Positions 20,495-29,396 of a stretch of DNA of 43,635 nucleotides are shown here, one piece after another. A model generated the notes under the pieces. That model had not been told where the DNA came from. It saw nothing but the letters and a program-made list of their open reading frames with translations, and made no database searches. Source of the stretch: Amaricoccus solimangrovi (lineage in GTDB: Bacteria > Pseudomonadota > Alphaproteobacteria > Rhodobacterales > Rhodobacteraceae); assembly GCF_006385685.1 (NCBI RefSeq), contig NZ_VFRP01000030.1, forward strand, positions 1 to 43,635. Reading direction: 5' to 3'. The translations under genes were made by a program, and so were the position numbers. The stretch's first letter is position 1. Every line of letters starts with the position of its first letter.

Positions 20495-21778
20495 ATGGAC
20501 AATCACGCACCCACCGGGCGTGGAGCTTCGTTGCTGGATCTGGGCGACCAGCTTCAGAACCTGCGAATGTTCCTCTTCGCCGCCGACGCGCAGAGCATCG
20601 CCGGCGCGGCCAAGCAGCTCTACAAGTCGCCCTCGGCGATCACCCGGTCGATCATGGAGCTCGAGAAGGTCGTCGGCGTCCAGCTGCTCGAGCGCAATTC
20701 GCGCGGCATCCTGCCGAACGCCTACGGCGACGTCGTGCTGGCGCGGAGCCGCCGGATCGAGGCGGAGCTCGGACAGGCGGCGGAGGACCTCGCCACGCCG
20801 AGGAGCCAGGGGACACCCCCCTCTCCCAGCGCGATCAGCCATTTCCTGTTCAACGGCCGCAAGCTCAGGCTGCTGATCCATCTCGCCGACAGCCGCAAGA
20901 TATCGACCGCGGCGGCCCGCCTCGACATCAGCCAGTCGGGCGCGAGCATGGCGCTGTCGCGGATCGAGGCGGCGGTCGGCGAGCCGCTCTTTCACCGCGG
21001 AATGCACGGGATGATCGCGACCGAGATGGCCGACGGCTTGGTGATGCGTGCGAAGCGGGTGTTCGCCGAACTCCGGCACATGCTCTCGGAAATATCGATG
21101 CTGTCGGGCAGCCTCGCGGGCAGCGTGGTGGCGGGGACGCTTCCGCTCGGGCGGACCTATGTGCTGCCGATGGCGATCGCCGCGACGCTGGAGCGCTACC
21201 CGGGCATCCGCGTGACGACGATCGAGAATCACTTTGAGCAACTCGTCACCGATCTCCGGAGCGGCGAGATCGACGCCGTTCTCGGCGTTCCGCGCGACGA
21301 GAGCCAGCGACAGGGTCTGAGCGTCGAGCCGCTCTTCCTCGAAGGGCTCCGGGTGATCGCCCGCGCGGGCCATCCGATCTTCGAGCGCGGCGCGATCACG
21401 CTCGCTGATCTCGGCGCGGAACGCTGGGTGCTCCCCTGGTCGAACTCGCTCAGTCATCGCCTGATCGAGGAGGCCTTCCGGCTCGAGGGGCTGGAGCCGC
21501 CGGTCGCCTCGGTCGAATCGGCCGACCTTCAGGTCATGCGCCAGCTCCTGCTTTCGAGCGACATGCTGGCGATCGCATCTCCCCGGCAGCTGAGCTACGA
21601 GCTGCGCTCGGGGCTCTTCCTCGAGGTGCCGGTCGCGTTGCGCGGGACGGAGCGGGAGGTCGCGCTGATGACGCGCGAGGGCGCCATGCTGTCGCCGGCC
21701 GCGCTCGCGGTGCTCGATGCGATCCGCGAGCAGGCGACGGCCGATCCCCGGCGGATGGAGTTGCTCGTGCCCGACTGA
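20495..21778 (+). CDS. LysR-type regulator with two tandem N-terminal HTH domains
   Basis: 427 residues from ATG 20495, preceded by GGGGGAGG. A first LysR-type winged helix spans about 18-95 (FLFAADAQSIAGAAKQLYKS, then ITRSIMELEKVVG, LLERNSRG). A second, different one spans about 115-190 (LIHLADSRKISTAAARLDIS, then MALSRIEAAVGEPLF). The effector-binding domain follows from about 210 (LPLGRTYVLP, then YPGIRVTTIE and DAVLGVP). Most LysR proteins (about 300 residues) have one HTH. It is divergent from the lactonase-selA operon, the usual place for a LysR regulator of that operon. The effector is unknown. Its stop lies five bases from the convergent selB stop. Confidence 0.88.
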   Translation: MDNHAPTGRGASLLDLGDQLQNLRMFLFAADAQSIAGAAKQLYKSPSAITRSIMELEKVVGVQLLERNSRGILPNAYGDVVLARSRRIEAELGQAAEDLATPRSQGTPPSPSAISHFLFNGRKLRLLIHLADSRKISTAAARLDISQSGASMALSRIEAAVGEPLFHRGMHGMIATEMADGLVMRAKRVFAELRHMLSEISMLSGSLAGSVVAGTLPLGRTYVLPMAIAATLERYPGIRVTTIENHFEQLVTDLRSGEIDAVLGVPRDESQRQGLSVEPLFLEGLRVIARAGHPIFERGAITLADLGAERWVLPWSNSLSHRLIEEAFRLEGLEPPVASVESADLQVMRQLLLSSDMLAIASPRQLSYELRSGLFLEVPVALRGTEREVALMTREGAMLSPAALAVLDAIREQATADPRRMELLVPD

Positions 21779-21783
21779 CGGCC

Positions 21784-23766
21784 TCATCGCCGTGACCGTC
21801 TCCGGGCCGGGGTTCTCGCCGCGAAGGCGAGATCGGACAGGCCGCGCTCGAGCTCGGCCGCGCGGCGCAGGATCACTCCGTGGTTTGCCTGGACGGCGCG
21901 GGCATCGCCGCGGCGGCGGGTCACTCCTACCCGGTCGAAGAACTCGAGCACCTCGATGACGAGGTTGCGGCCGATTCCCGCGGCGTCGCGCATGTCGGCG
22001 GCGGTGAAGCCGGCCTCGCCCTTCCGCTCGGTCAGGGACGCGGCGACGTCGGCGAGGCGGGCAACCTCGGCGCGGGGAAGCATACGCTCGGCGCCGACGC
22101 GCCAGATGTCGCCGGTCCCGCGCATGCGCGCGAAGAGGCCGCGGGTCTCGGTCTCGGGCAGGTCGATCTCCTTCGCGATCTCCGCCGTGGTGAACGGCTT
22201 GCCGCCGCGCGCGTCGGCGGCGGCCAGAACCTTGTGCCACAGCGCGACATCGGCGTTGCCGCGGGCCGGAATGTGTCCGGGCATGCGCGCGTAGGATCCG
22301 CCGGAGGCGATCTCGCGCCGGTCGACCATCTCGCGGCGAAGCGCCTGGCGGGCGGCCGGCGACAGCGGGGTGGCGAGATGGGCGTCGAGTTCGGCGATGG
22401 GCAGGCCGTTCGCCTCGGGGTGGTCGCGGTGATAGGTCTTGACCGCCGCGACGATCTCGGCGCGGGCGGCTTCGACGCGGGCGGCGTCGATCGCCCGGGT
22501 CTTGCCCATGATGACCGCGCCGGCCGCGCGAACGAGCGCTGCGACGGCATCGGCGCGGAGATTGAAGCGACGCTCGAACATCGGCACGTCGACCTCGTGC
22601 CCCGGGATCGCGAGCAGCGCGGCGAGCGCGGCGGCCGGATCGGCGTTTTCGAGCGCCGCCCATACCTGTTCGCGCTGAGCCACGTGACGACGTCCTCCGC
22701 TCACGACCGGGTCGACGACGACGCCCCCGCCGAGGGTGGTCCGGCCCGCCTGGTCGCGGATCACGAAGCGGTCGCCCGTCACGGCGAGCGTGGGTTCGCC
22801 GAGCACCAGCTGGACGAGGGCCGAGGATCCCGGTCCGATCGCCGCGCCGCCGGGGATCAGCACGCGCGCGGGGATCGCCGCCGTCCCGATATGGAGGTGA
22901 ACGGAGCCGTTGTGGCGCAGCGCCTCGCCGTCGGGAATGATGCGCAGGCGCGCGGCGAGGCGGCGGGTCGGCTGATCCATGCCCGGAACCACGAGCCAGT
23001 CGCCGCGATGGACATGGTCGAGATCGAGGCCGGCGAGGGCTATGGCGGCGCGCTGGCTGGGCTCGATCGCGGCGACGCTCGCCCCGGCGGACTGGAGCCC
23101 GCGGACGCGGACCTCGATCCCCTCGGGCGCGAGGATCAGCCGGGCACCGGGGGCGAGCGCGGCGTCCCGCGCCGTCCCGGTCACGACGGTGCCGGTTCCG
23201 GTGACCGAGAAGGCGCGGTCGATGGCGAGCCGGAAGGTCCTCCCCGTGTCGGGAGCCGGCGCCTCGGCGCGCGCCGCTTCGACGAGAAAGGCCGCGAGCG
23301 GCTCCACCCCCGCCCCGACGGTCGCCGCGACCTCGAAGACCGGCGCGCCGGCGAGCGCCGTCCGGGCGACCAGGGCCGTGACCTCGTCGCGAACGGCGGC
23401 GACCCGTCCCTCGTCCACGCGATCGGTCTTGGTGATCGCGACCGCGGCGCGCGGCGCGCCGAGCAGATCGAGGATCGCCAGATGCTCGCGCGTCTGCGGC
23501 ATGACGCCGTCGTCCGCGGCGACCACGAGAAGGGCCAGATCGACGCGGGTGACGCCCGCGAGCATGTTGCGCACGAATTTCTCGTGACCGGGCACGTCGA
23601 CGAAGCCGATGGTCAGCCCGGGTTCCGGCCGCCAGTAGGCGAAGCCGAGATCGATCGAGATGCCCCGGGACTTCTCCTCGGGCAGGCGGTCGGTCTCGAC
23701 GCCGGTCAGCGCGCGCACCAGCGTGGTCTTGCCGTGATCGATATGTCCGGCCGTCGCGACGAGCAT
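21784..23766 (-). CDS. selB: Selenocysteine-specific elongation factor
   Basis: 660 residues. The EF-Tu-like GTPase part has G1 GHIDHGKTT (7-15), G3 DVPGHEKF (57-64) and G4 ITKTD, with RGISIDLGFAYW in the switch region as in SelB. Domains II-III follow (FSVTGTGTVVTGT). A winged-helix C-terminal region of about 290 residues, including FTAADMRDAAGIGRNLVIEVLEFFDRVG near the end, binds the SECIS hairpin. The frame is open far upstream, but ATG 23766, right behind GGGAGGGGGAAGG, is the start. SelB delivers Sec-tRNA to UGA codons followed by a SECIS. Convergent with LysR, divergent from the CapA-like gene. Confidence 0.97.
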   Translation of the reverse strand: MLVATAGHIDHGKTTLVRALTGVETDRLPEEKSRGISIDLGFAYWRPEPGLTIGFVDVPGHEKFVRNMLAGVTRVDLALLVVAADDGVMPQTREHLAILDLLGAPRAAVAITKTDRVDEGRVAAVRDEVTALVARTALAGAPVFEVAATVGAGVEPLAAFLVEAARAEAPAPDTGRTFRLAIDRAFSVTGTGTVVTGTARDAALAPGARLILAPEGIEVRVRGLQSAGASVAAIEPSQRAAIALAGLDLDHVHRGDWLVVPGMDQPTRRLAARLRIIPDGEALRHNGSVHLHIGTAAIPARVLIPGGAAIGPGSSALVQLVLGEPTLAVTGDRFVIRDQAGRTTLGGGVVVDPVVSGGRRHVAQREQVWAALENADPAAALAALLAIPGHEVDVPMFERRFNLRADAVAALVRAAGAVIMGKTRAIDAARVEAARAEIVAAVKTYHRDHPEANGLPIAELDAHLATPLSPAARQALRREMVDRREIASGGSYARMPGHIPARGNADVALWHKVLAAADARGGKPFTTAEIAKEIDLPETETRGLFARMRGTGDIWRVGAERMLPRAEVARLADVAASLTERKGEAGFTAADMRDAAGIGRNLVIEVLEFFDRVGVTRRRGDARAVQANHGVILRRAAELERGLSDLAFAARTPARRRSRR

Positions 23767-23789
23767 GCCTTCCCCCTCCCGGTGAGCGC

Positions 23790-23808
23790 GCGACCCTATA
23801 CCGGTCGC
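23790..23808. promoter_or_regulatory. Inverted repeat upstream of selB
   Basis: GCGACC and GGTCGC flank a 7-base CTATACC centre, 24 bases upstream of the selB start and in the divergent region shared with the CapA-like gene. It could be an operator or a hairpin in the selB leader. No match to a known site is claimed. Confidence 0.3.
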
Positions 23809-23937
23809 TGAGGGGGAGGGATCGGCGGCGGCGTGATCGGGGCTCGATTCTGGTGATGCACGCTGTCGCGGGGCTAGCGGGACGGCGTAGTGACAGGGGC
23901 GAGCACGCGATGGCACAGAGGCGCGAAGGAGGCTCCA

Positions 23938-25302
23938 TTGACCCGCGACATGTCGGTCGAGATCGCGACGAAGATCACCGCGCCCTTCACCGTGGCCGCG
24001 GTCGGGGATCTCATCATGCCGGAGCCGCTCCGGCGCTCCGACCCGCGTTTCGAGGCGCTGGTGGGTCACCTCCGCGCCGCCGACGTGGGGTTCGCGAACA
24101 TGGAATCGAGCCTCATCGACCTTCCCCGCTTCGCCGGAGGCGCGGTGGCGGGCACGGCGGCCCCGCTCGCGATGGGCGAGTCGATCAGGGCCATGGGCGT
24201 GACGATGATGAGCCGCGCCAACAACCACACCTTCGACTGCGGCCTCGCGGGGATGATCTCGACCGACGCCGCGCTCGACGCGCTCGGGATCACCCACGCG
24301 GGGACCGGCGCGAACCTGCAGGAAGCGCGCGCCGCGCGGTTCCGCGAAACCCCCAAGGGGCGGGTGGGCCTGGTCAGCTTCTACTCGATCGCCGACACCG
24401 GGCATTTCGGCCCGACCTATGCGAGGACGGAGGCGACGGCGCGCACCGGGAGCATCGGAGGGATGCCGGGCGTGAACCCGCTGCGTGTCACCGGCTACAA
24501 CGTGGTCTCGCCCGATCATCTCGAGCGGATGAAACGCCTCGCGCACGAGATCTATGGCGAACGGCCCGGCGCGAGCGAGCCGGCGGCGGACGGACGGCCC
24601 GAGCGGCTGCGCTTCTTCGACCAGTGGTACCAGGCGGGCGAGGACGTGGGCGCGATCCAGTTCGACATCGACCCCGCCGACCGCGGCGCCATTCTCGCGA
24701 GCGTGCGGAACGGAAAGATCTATTCCGATTTCCTGATCGCCACGATCCACGCCCACCAGACCGGCCGGTTCGATCCGACGCTCGCCTTCGGCAAGGTCAA
24801 GGGGATGAAGGAGGCGATCGACCATCATCCGGCGAATTTCCTCGCCGAGATCGCCAGGGCCAGCATCGACGCGGGCGCGGACATGTTCGTGAGCCATGGC
24901 GTGCACGCGCTGGCGGGGATGGAGATCTACAAGGGCCGGCCGATCTTCTACGGCCTTTCCAACTTCGTCTTCCAGTTCGGGCTCCAGTATGGCGCGAGCT
25001 CCGACGTGATGGAGAACTGGAAGACGAAGAACGAGCTCGAGAACCCCGCAAGCCACGTCGCGATCCTCGTCACCTGCCATTTCGACGGCGGAGAGTTGAC
25101 GGAGGTGCGCGTCCACCCCGCCGACCTCGGCGGGGCGAAGCGGCCGATCTCGCAAATGGGCATCCCGCTCGTGCCCGAGCCCGAGGACGCGGCCCGGATC
25201 CTCGCCGACTTCGCCGCGTATTCCGCCCCGTTCGGCACGCACGTCGAGATCGAGAGCGGCGTCGGAGTCGTTCGCCTCGGCGCCGTGACTCGGGTGCGCT
25301 GA
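23938..25302 (+). CDS. CapA family metallophosphoesterase-like protein
   Basis: 454 residues from TTG 23938, chosen because AAGGAGG lies five bases ahead; ATG 23950 is an alternative. Calcineurin-like motifs of the PGA_cap family appear in order: AVGDLIMPEP, ANMESSLID, MMSRANNHTFDCG, ATIHAHQTG and FVSHGVHALAGMEIYKGRPIFYGLSNFVF. Family members include poly-gamma-glutamate capsule proteins, but many are stand-alone phosphoesterases; there is no signal peptide or membrane anchor here, unlike capsule CapA. It lies between selB and selD, the latter on the same strand 113 bases on. A role with the selenium genes is not established. Confidence 0.85.
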   Translation: MTRDMSVEIATKITAPFTVAAVGDLIMPEPLRRSDPRFEALVGHLRAADVGFANMESSLIDLPRFAGGAVAGTAAPLAMGESIRAMGVTMMSRANNHTFDCGLAGMISTDAALDALGITHAGTGANLQEARAARFRETPKGRVGLVSFYSIADTGHFGPTYARTEATARTGSIGGMPGVNPLRVTGYNVVSPDHLERMKRLAHEIYGERPGASEPAADGRPERLRFFDQWYQAGEDVGAIQFDIDPADRGAILASVRNGKIYSDFLIATIHAHQTGRFDPTLAFGKVKGMKEAIDHHPANFLAEIARASIDAGADMFVSHGVHALAGMEIYKGRPIFYGLSNFVFQFGLQYGASSDVMENWKTKNELENPASHVAILVTCHFDGGELTEVRVHPADLGGAKRPISQMGIPLVPEPEDAARILADFAAYSAPFGTHVEIESGVGVVRLGAVTRVR

Positions 25303-25346
25303 GCCGTGCGCGCCGCGTGATGACCGTTCCAACTTTGTGATGTGAG

Positions 25347-25387
25347 GTTCGAACGGCCTGTCCGACGCGCTATGTTCACGGGAACAT
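25347..25387. promoter_or_regulatory. Palindromes in front of selD
   Basis: Two inverted repeats built on the same GTTC/GAAC half-site stand upstream of selD: GTTCGAAC at 25347-25354 and ATGTTCACGGGAACAT at 25372-25387, the latter a perfect 6-bp repeat with a 4-base centre, 28 bases before the selD start. Position suggests an operator for the selD-selenoprotein operon. They do not resemble the 7258 and 20386 sites. Confidence 0.4.
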
Positions 25388-25415
25388 GGGTCCGAGGGGA
25401 TCCGGGGAGGAAGGG

Positions 25416-26489
25416 ATGATCGCGACCGATACGCTGGCGAAGCCGGAGGAGCCGCGGCTGACGTCGCTGTCCCATGGCGGCGGCTGCGGCTGCAAGATCG
25501 CGCCGAGCGTGCTGTCGCGCATCCTGCGCGGGGAGGCGGCGATGCCGGTGCCCGAGCAGCTGCTCGTCGGGATCGAGACCTCCGACGACGCGGCGGTCTG
25601 GAAGCTCAACGATACCCAGGCGCTGGTGGCGACGACTGACTTCTTCATGCCGATCGTGGACGATCCGGCCGATTTCGGGCGGATCGCCGCCACCAACGCG
25701 CTCTCCGACGTCTATGCCATGGGCGGAACGCCGATCATGGCGCTCGCCATCGTCGGCATGCCGATCAACGTGCTGTCGCACGAGACCATCGGCGCCATCC
25801 TCGGCGGTGGCGCGGCGGCCTGCCGCGACGCCGGAATCCCCGTGGCCGGCGGGCACACGATCGACTCGGTCGAGGCGATCTACGGCCTGGTCGCGCTCGG
25901 GCTCGTCCATCCCGACCGGGTCCGCGCGAACGCGGCGGCCCGGCCCGGCGACGTTCTGATCCTCGGCAAGCCGCTCGGCGTCGGGGTGATGTCGGCGGCC
26001 CTGAAGAAGGGCGCGCTCGACGCCGATGGCTACGCGCAGATGATCGCGACGACCACGAGGCTCAACACGCCCGGGCCGGAGCTCGCAGGCATCGAGGGCG
26101 TGCATGCGATGACCGACGTGACGGGCTTCGCGCTCGCCGGCCACGCACTCGAGATGGCGCGAGGCTCGGGATGCGACATCCGGCTCGACTGGGAGGCCAC
26201 GCCCCTGCTCGCCGGGGTCCGCGATCTCGCGCGCCGCGGCTTCGTGACCGGCGCTTCCGCCCGCAACTGGGCGAGCTACGGCGACGAGGTGGTGCTGCCC
26301 GCGGGGTTCCCGGCGGAGGACCGGGCGCTCCTGAGCGACCCGCAGACCAGCGGCGGCCTGCTCGTCACCTGCGATCCCGCCTCCGCGGAGGCGGTGCTCG
26401 CAACCTTCCGCCGCCACGGCTTCGCCGAGGCGGCGGTGATCGGCGGGGTGGACGCGTCCGACGCGCCGCGCCTTCGCGTGAATGCATGA
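25416..26489 (+). CDS. selD: Selenide, water dikinase (selenophosphate synthetase)
   Basis: 357 residues from ATG 25416 with GGGGAGGAAGG ahead; a start at 25386 would lie in the upstream palindrome. SelD makes selenophosphate from selenide and ATP. The active-site loop is SHGGGCGCKI, with Cys24 at the position of catalytic Cys17 in E. coli (Sec in some homologues) and Lys27. The AIR synthase-like domains show TTDFFMPIVDDPADFGRIAATNALSDVYAMGG and DVTGFALAGHALEMA. It is followed 16 bases after its stop by the selenoprotein gene, so the selenium donor and its client are co-expressed. Confidence 0.97.
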   Translation: MIATDTLAKPEEPRLTSLSHGGGCGCKIAPSVLSRILRGEAAMPVPEQLLVGIETSDDAAVWKLNDTQALVATTDFFMPIVDDPADFGRIAATNALSDVYAMGGTPIMALAIVGMPINVLSHETIGAILGGGAAACRDAGIPVAGGHTIDSVEAIYGLVALGLVHPDRVRANAAARPGDVLILGKPLGVGVMSAALKKGALDADGYAQMIATTTRLNTPGPELAGIEGVHAMTDVTGFALAGHALEMARGSGCDIRLDWEATPLLAGVRDLARRGFVTGASARNWASYGDEVVLPAGFPAEDRALLSDPQTSGGLLVTCDPASAEAVLATFRRHGFAEAAVIGGVDASDAPRLRVNA

Positions 26490-26505
26490 AAGAGGAGACG
26501 ATCCG

Positions 26506-28233
26506 GTGACGGACGAGAGCACTTACAAGGTCGTGTGGCCATCCAGCCCGCGCCAGCACACAGGCCACAAGCTCGCGAAACGCCTCGATGATCTCGACGG
26601 CAAGGTGGTCGCCGAGCTCTGGGACTGGGTGTTCAAGGGCGACATCATGTTCGACGTCTGGGAGCGCGAGCTCAAGGCGCGCTACCCCAACATCACCTTC
26701 GTCTCCTGGCGCGAGTTCGGCGAGATCCACGGCGCCAACGAGCACAAGGTGCTCGAGGAACTGCCGCAGAAGCTCAAGGATTTCGGCGTCGACGCCGTGA
26801 TCTGCGGGGTAGGCTGTTGAGGCTCCTGCACGGCCGCCGTGACGCGTGCCAGCGTACTTGTTGAAAAACTGGGCTATCCGACCGTCACCATGCTTTGCTC
26901 CGGGTTCGTGAACCAGGGCAAGATGACGGCGAAGGGATTGGGGATGCCCAATCTCCCGCACACGATCCACCAGGGTCATGTGAACATGGTTCCCGACGAC
27001 CAGCTCGAGAAGACCGTCGCCGGTCCGATGCTGGAGCAGGTCATCCAGGGCCTGACCGTTCAGCCGCCGGAAGCGCGGATGGCAGGCGAGCCGGGAATGC
27101 GCGACATCATCTTCGAAGGCACCTTCGAGGAGGTCAACGAGCACTTCCTGGAGAAGGACTGGAGCGAGGGCCTGCCGGTCGTTCCGCCGACGCTCGAGAG
27201 GGTCGAGGAATTCCTGCGCTTCACCGACAAGAAGCCCGAGGAGGTGCTGGGCAAGGCCCTGCCGGACTCGCGCGACGCGACGGTCTGGAGCGTCGCGGTG
27301 AACGGCGTCATGTCGGGCTGCCGGCCCGAGTACATGCCGGTGCTCGTCGCCATCGTCGAGGCGATGATGGATCCGGTGTTCGGCCACGAACACCTCGGCC
27401 ACACGCCCGCGACCGAGACGCAGATCATCGTCAACGGGAAGATCCTGAAGGAATTGGGGTTCAACTTTGGACAGGCCGCGCTCCGGCCGGGCTTCCAGGC
27501 GAACACCAGCGTCGGCCGGTTCTGGCGCATGTACATGCGCAACGTCTGCGGCTTCATCCCGCACGGCACGGACAAGGGCTGCTTCGGCGGCAACTTCCGC
27601 ATCGTGCTCGCGGAGAGCGAGGACCTGACCCACGAGATGGGCTGGCCCACGCACGCGCAGGAGGAGGGCTACGAATACGGCGAGAACGTCGTGACCATTA
27701 CCGCCTGCACCGAGATGACCCAGGCCATCGAGGTGGGCGATCCGAACGCGGAGCAGATCCTGAAGAACATCGAGGCCCGTATGGCCGACAACAACATGTT
27801 CATTCAGTTCTTCTTCCGGGGGATGGTGACGCGGCCGCTCGTCGTGATCACGCCGGCGATCCTCAAGGTCCTGACTGACCAGGGATGGACCAAGGAGCGG
27901 GTGCGCAAGCACTTCTACGAGAATGCCAAGCTCCGCGTCTCACGGCTGTCCGGCATGATCCTGAACCGCTTCTACCGGGGCATCAACGAGAAGTGCTGGC
28001 CCGAACAGCTCGGCACCTCGATGGACGTGGAACGCGACATCCAGATGGTCTCGAAGCCCGAGGATTTCCTGATCGTCGTCGCCGGCGATCCGGACCGCGA
28101 CCACACGATGATCGGTTCGGGCAACGGCTACATCGGCTTTCCCGTCACCAGGAAGATCGCGCTGCCGGAGAAGTGGGGCGAACTGCTGGCGGAAACCCGG
28201 AACAAGAAGAAACAGGGAGCGATACAGACATGA
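26506..28233 (+). CDS. UGSC-type selenoprotein; in-frame TGA at 26818-26820 read as Sec105
   Basis: 575 residues if TGA 26818-26820 is Sec. GTG 26506 has AGAGGAG eight bases ahead, and both sides of the TGA are in one frame. The N-terminal domain leads to ICGVGC-U-GSC-TAAV: Cys100, Cys104, Sec105 and Cys108, so Sec is in a U-x-x-C redox motif and next to a Cys. From about 222 (GLPVVPPTLERVEEFL) a second domain follows with NGVMSGCRPEYMPVLVAIVEAM, GHTPATETQIIVNGKI and HGTDKGCFGGNF; I know no function for it. I recall a (seleno)protein family named for UGSC. Read conventionally the gene would be two broken ORFs of 104 and about 464 codons. It follows selD by 16 bases and overlaps the next gene (ATGA). 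Likely a redox enzyme; substrate unknown. Confidence 0.92.
26818..26852 (+). promoter_or_regulatory. Sec UGA codon and candidate bacterial SECIS hairpin
   Basis: Just after the TGA, GCACG (26828-26832) can pair with CGTGC (26845-26849) around a 12-base loop starting with G; CT and AG extend the stem across a bulged C. A competing fold pairs CACGG (26829-26833) with CCGTG (26837-26841). Bacterial SECIS elements lie directly 3' of the UGA within coding sequence and need a G at the start of the apical loop. The loop starts about 12 bases after UGA, slightly nearer than usual. Confidence 0.55.
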
Positions 28234-29294
28234 AGCGACCAATCACGGCCCTCGGGGGCCTTCCGAGCGACAGGGCGGCTGGGTTCGGCCGTCGCGACCT
28301 GATGCGGGCCGCCGGACTGGCCGCCCTCCTCGGCGCCTCCGGCGGCCTGGGCCTCGGCCTTCCGGCCGCCGCGCAGGACGAGGCGCTCATCGCGGCGGCC
28401 CAGGAAGAGGGTCACGTGATGCTCTACACGGCGTCCGAGGAGTCGATCATCGCCGCGCTGAGCGCGGCGATGAGCGACAAGTACGGCATCACGCTGGAAT
28501 ATCAGCGGTTGAACTCCCGCGACGTCGCCGGCCGCTATTCGGCCGAGGCGGAAGCCGGCAAGACGGTGGCGGACGTCATCCTGACGGGCGATCCGATCCT
28601 GATCGACGATTTCTCGGCCAAGGGCTGGATCGCGCCGATCGATGCCAGCCAGATCCCGGGGTTCGACGCCTGGCCCGCCGAGTTCAAGAACGACCATTCG
28701 GTGATCGTGTCGATCAATCCGCAGACGGTCGCGATCAACACCGACAATCTGAAAGCACCGATCACCAGCTGGCAGGATCTGCTGCGTCCCGATCTGAAGG
28801 GCCAGATCGTCACAGTGGATCTCAAGCGCGTCGGCCTGGTGGCCTTCGCAGCCTACGATCTGATGCTCAAGACCTATGGCGAGGAATTCCTCACCAAGCT
28901 CGGGCAGCAGGACCCGAGGCTCTTCGACAGCGGCCCGTCGGCGATCCAGCAGCTCGCGTCGGGCGCCGCGGCGGCGTACTTCCCGGCGTCCACCACCCAG
29001 TCCCAGTCGATGATCGACATGGGCGCGCCGGTCCAGGCGATCATCCCGGAGGGCGAACCCTACACCGGCGTGATGTCGCCCGTGGCGATCTCGGCCAACG
29101 CGCCGAGCCCGAACGCCGCCCGGCTCTTCGTCAGCTTCGTCATGAGCGAGGAGGGGCAGAAGATCCTGAACGAGCACACCGCCTCGCCGAACAACACCCC
29201 CGGCACCGGTGAGCTGAAGCCGGGCTTCGTACCGCCGGACATGGAATCCTCGGCGGCCAACAAGGACAAGATCATCCAGCTGATGGGGCTCTGA
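28230..29294 (+). CDS. Tat-type periplasmic solute-binding protein of an ABC importer (ferric/AfuA-like family)
   Basis: 354 residues. The ATG overlaps the selenoprotein stop (ATGA). The leader FGRRDLMRAAGLAALLGA (residues 19-36) is a twin-arginine signal ending near AAAQ-DE. The mature part is a family 1 binding protein: EEGHVMLYTASEE, SGKTVADV-like segment AEAGKTVADVILTGDP, SWQDLLRPDLKGQIV and GEPYTGVMSPVAIS. This family carries ferric ion, thiamine, phosphonates and other anions. I do not see a clear ferric Tyr-Tyr pair, so an organic anion is as likely as iron. It should deliver its ligand to the permease encoded next; the missing ATPase may be the one at 2.3-3.5 kb. Confidence 0.88.
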   Translation: MKRPITALGGLPSDRAAGFGRRDLMRAAGLAALLGASGGLGLGLPAAAQDEALIAAAQEEGHVMLYTASEESIIAALSAAMSDKYGITLEYQRLNSRDVAGRYSAEAEAGKTVADVILTGDPILIDDFSAKGWIAPIDASQIPGFDAWPAEFKNDHSVIVSINPQTVAINTDNLKAPITSWQDLLRPDLKGQIVTVDLKRVGLVAFAAYDLMLKTYGEEFLTKLGQQDPRLFDSGPSAIQQLASGAAAAYFPASTTQSQSMIDMGAPVQAIIPEGEPYTGVMSPVAISANAPSPNAARLFVSFVMSEEGQKILNEHTASPNNTPGTGELKPGFVPPDMESSAANKDKIIQLMGL

Positions 29295-29314
29295 GGCGAA
29301 ACATCGCGATACAA

Positions 29315-29340
29315 CCGGGCTGGCGACGCCGCCAGTCCGG
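29315..29340 (+). other. Intercistronic hairpin after the solute-binding protein gene
   Basis: An 11-bp stem with a single G-T pair and a 4-base ACGC loop lies 20 bases after the stop. There is no T-run. Such hairpins between binding-protein and permease genes often protect the upstream message and lower permease output. Known principle; its use here is inferred. Confidence 0.55.
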
Positions 29341-29396
29341 CGGGCAGACGCGCGCCGAAGAAACTCCGATCCCGAAGATCGAAGGGTTTTTCCAGA

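Noticed and set aside
21784-25332. A 1182-residue open frame containing SelB
   Set aside because: The upstream part is antisense to the CapA-like gene; the strong ribosome site and the GTPase N-terminus fix the start at 23766.
25416-26489. SelD as a selenoprotein
   Set aside because: The catalytic position is Cys24, encoded by TGC, with no in-frame TGA.
26818-26820. TGA as an ordinary stop or a nonsense mutation splitting a dead gene
   Set aside because: The frame continues with coding-like sequence and a C-x-x-C-like partner Cys, selD is 16 bases upstream, and selC, selA and selB are in the same window. Sec decoding explains it better.
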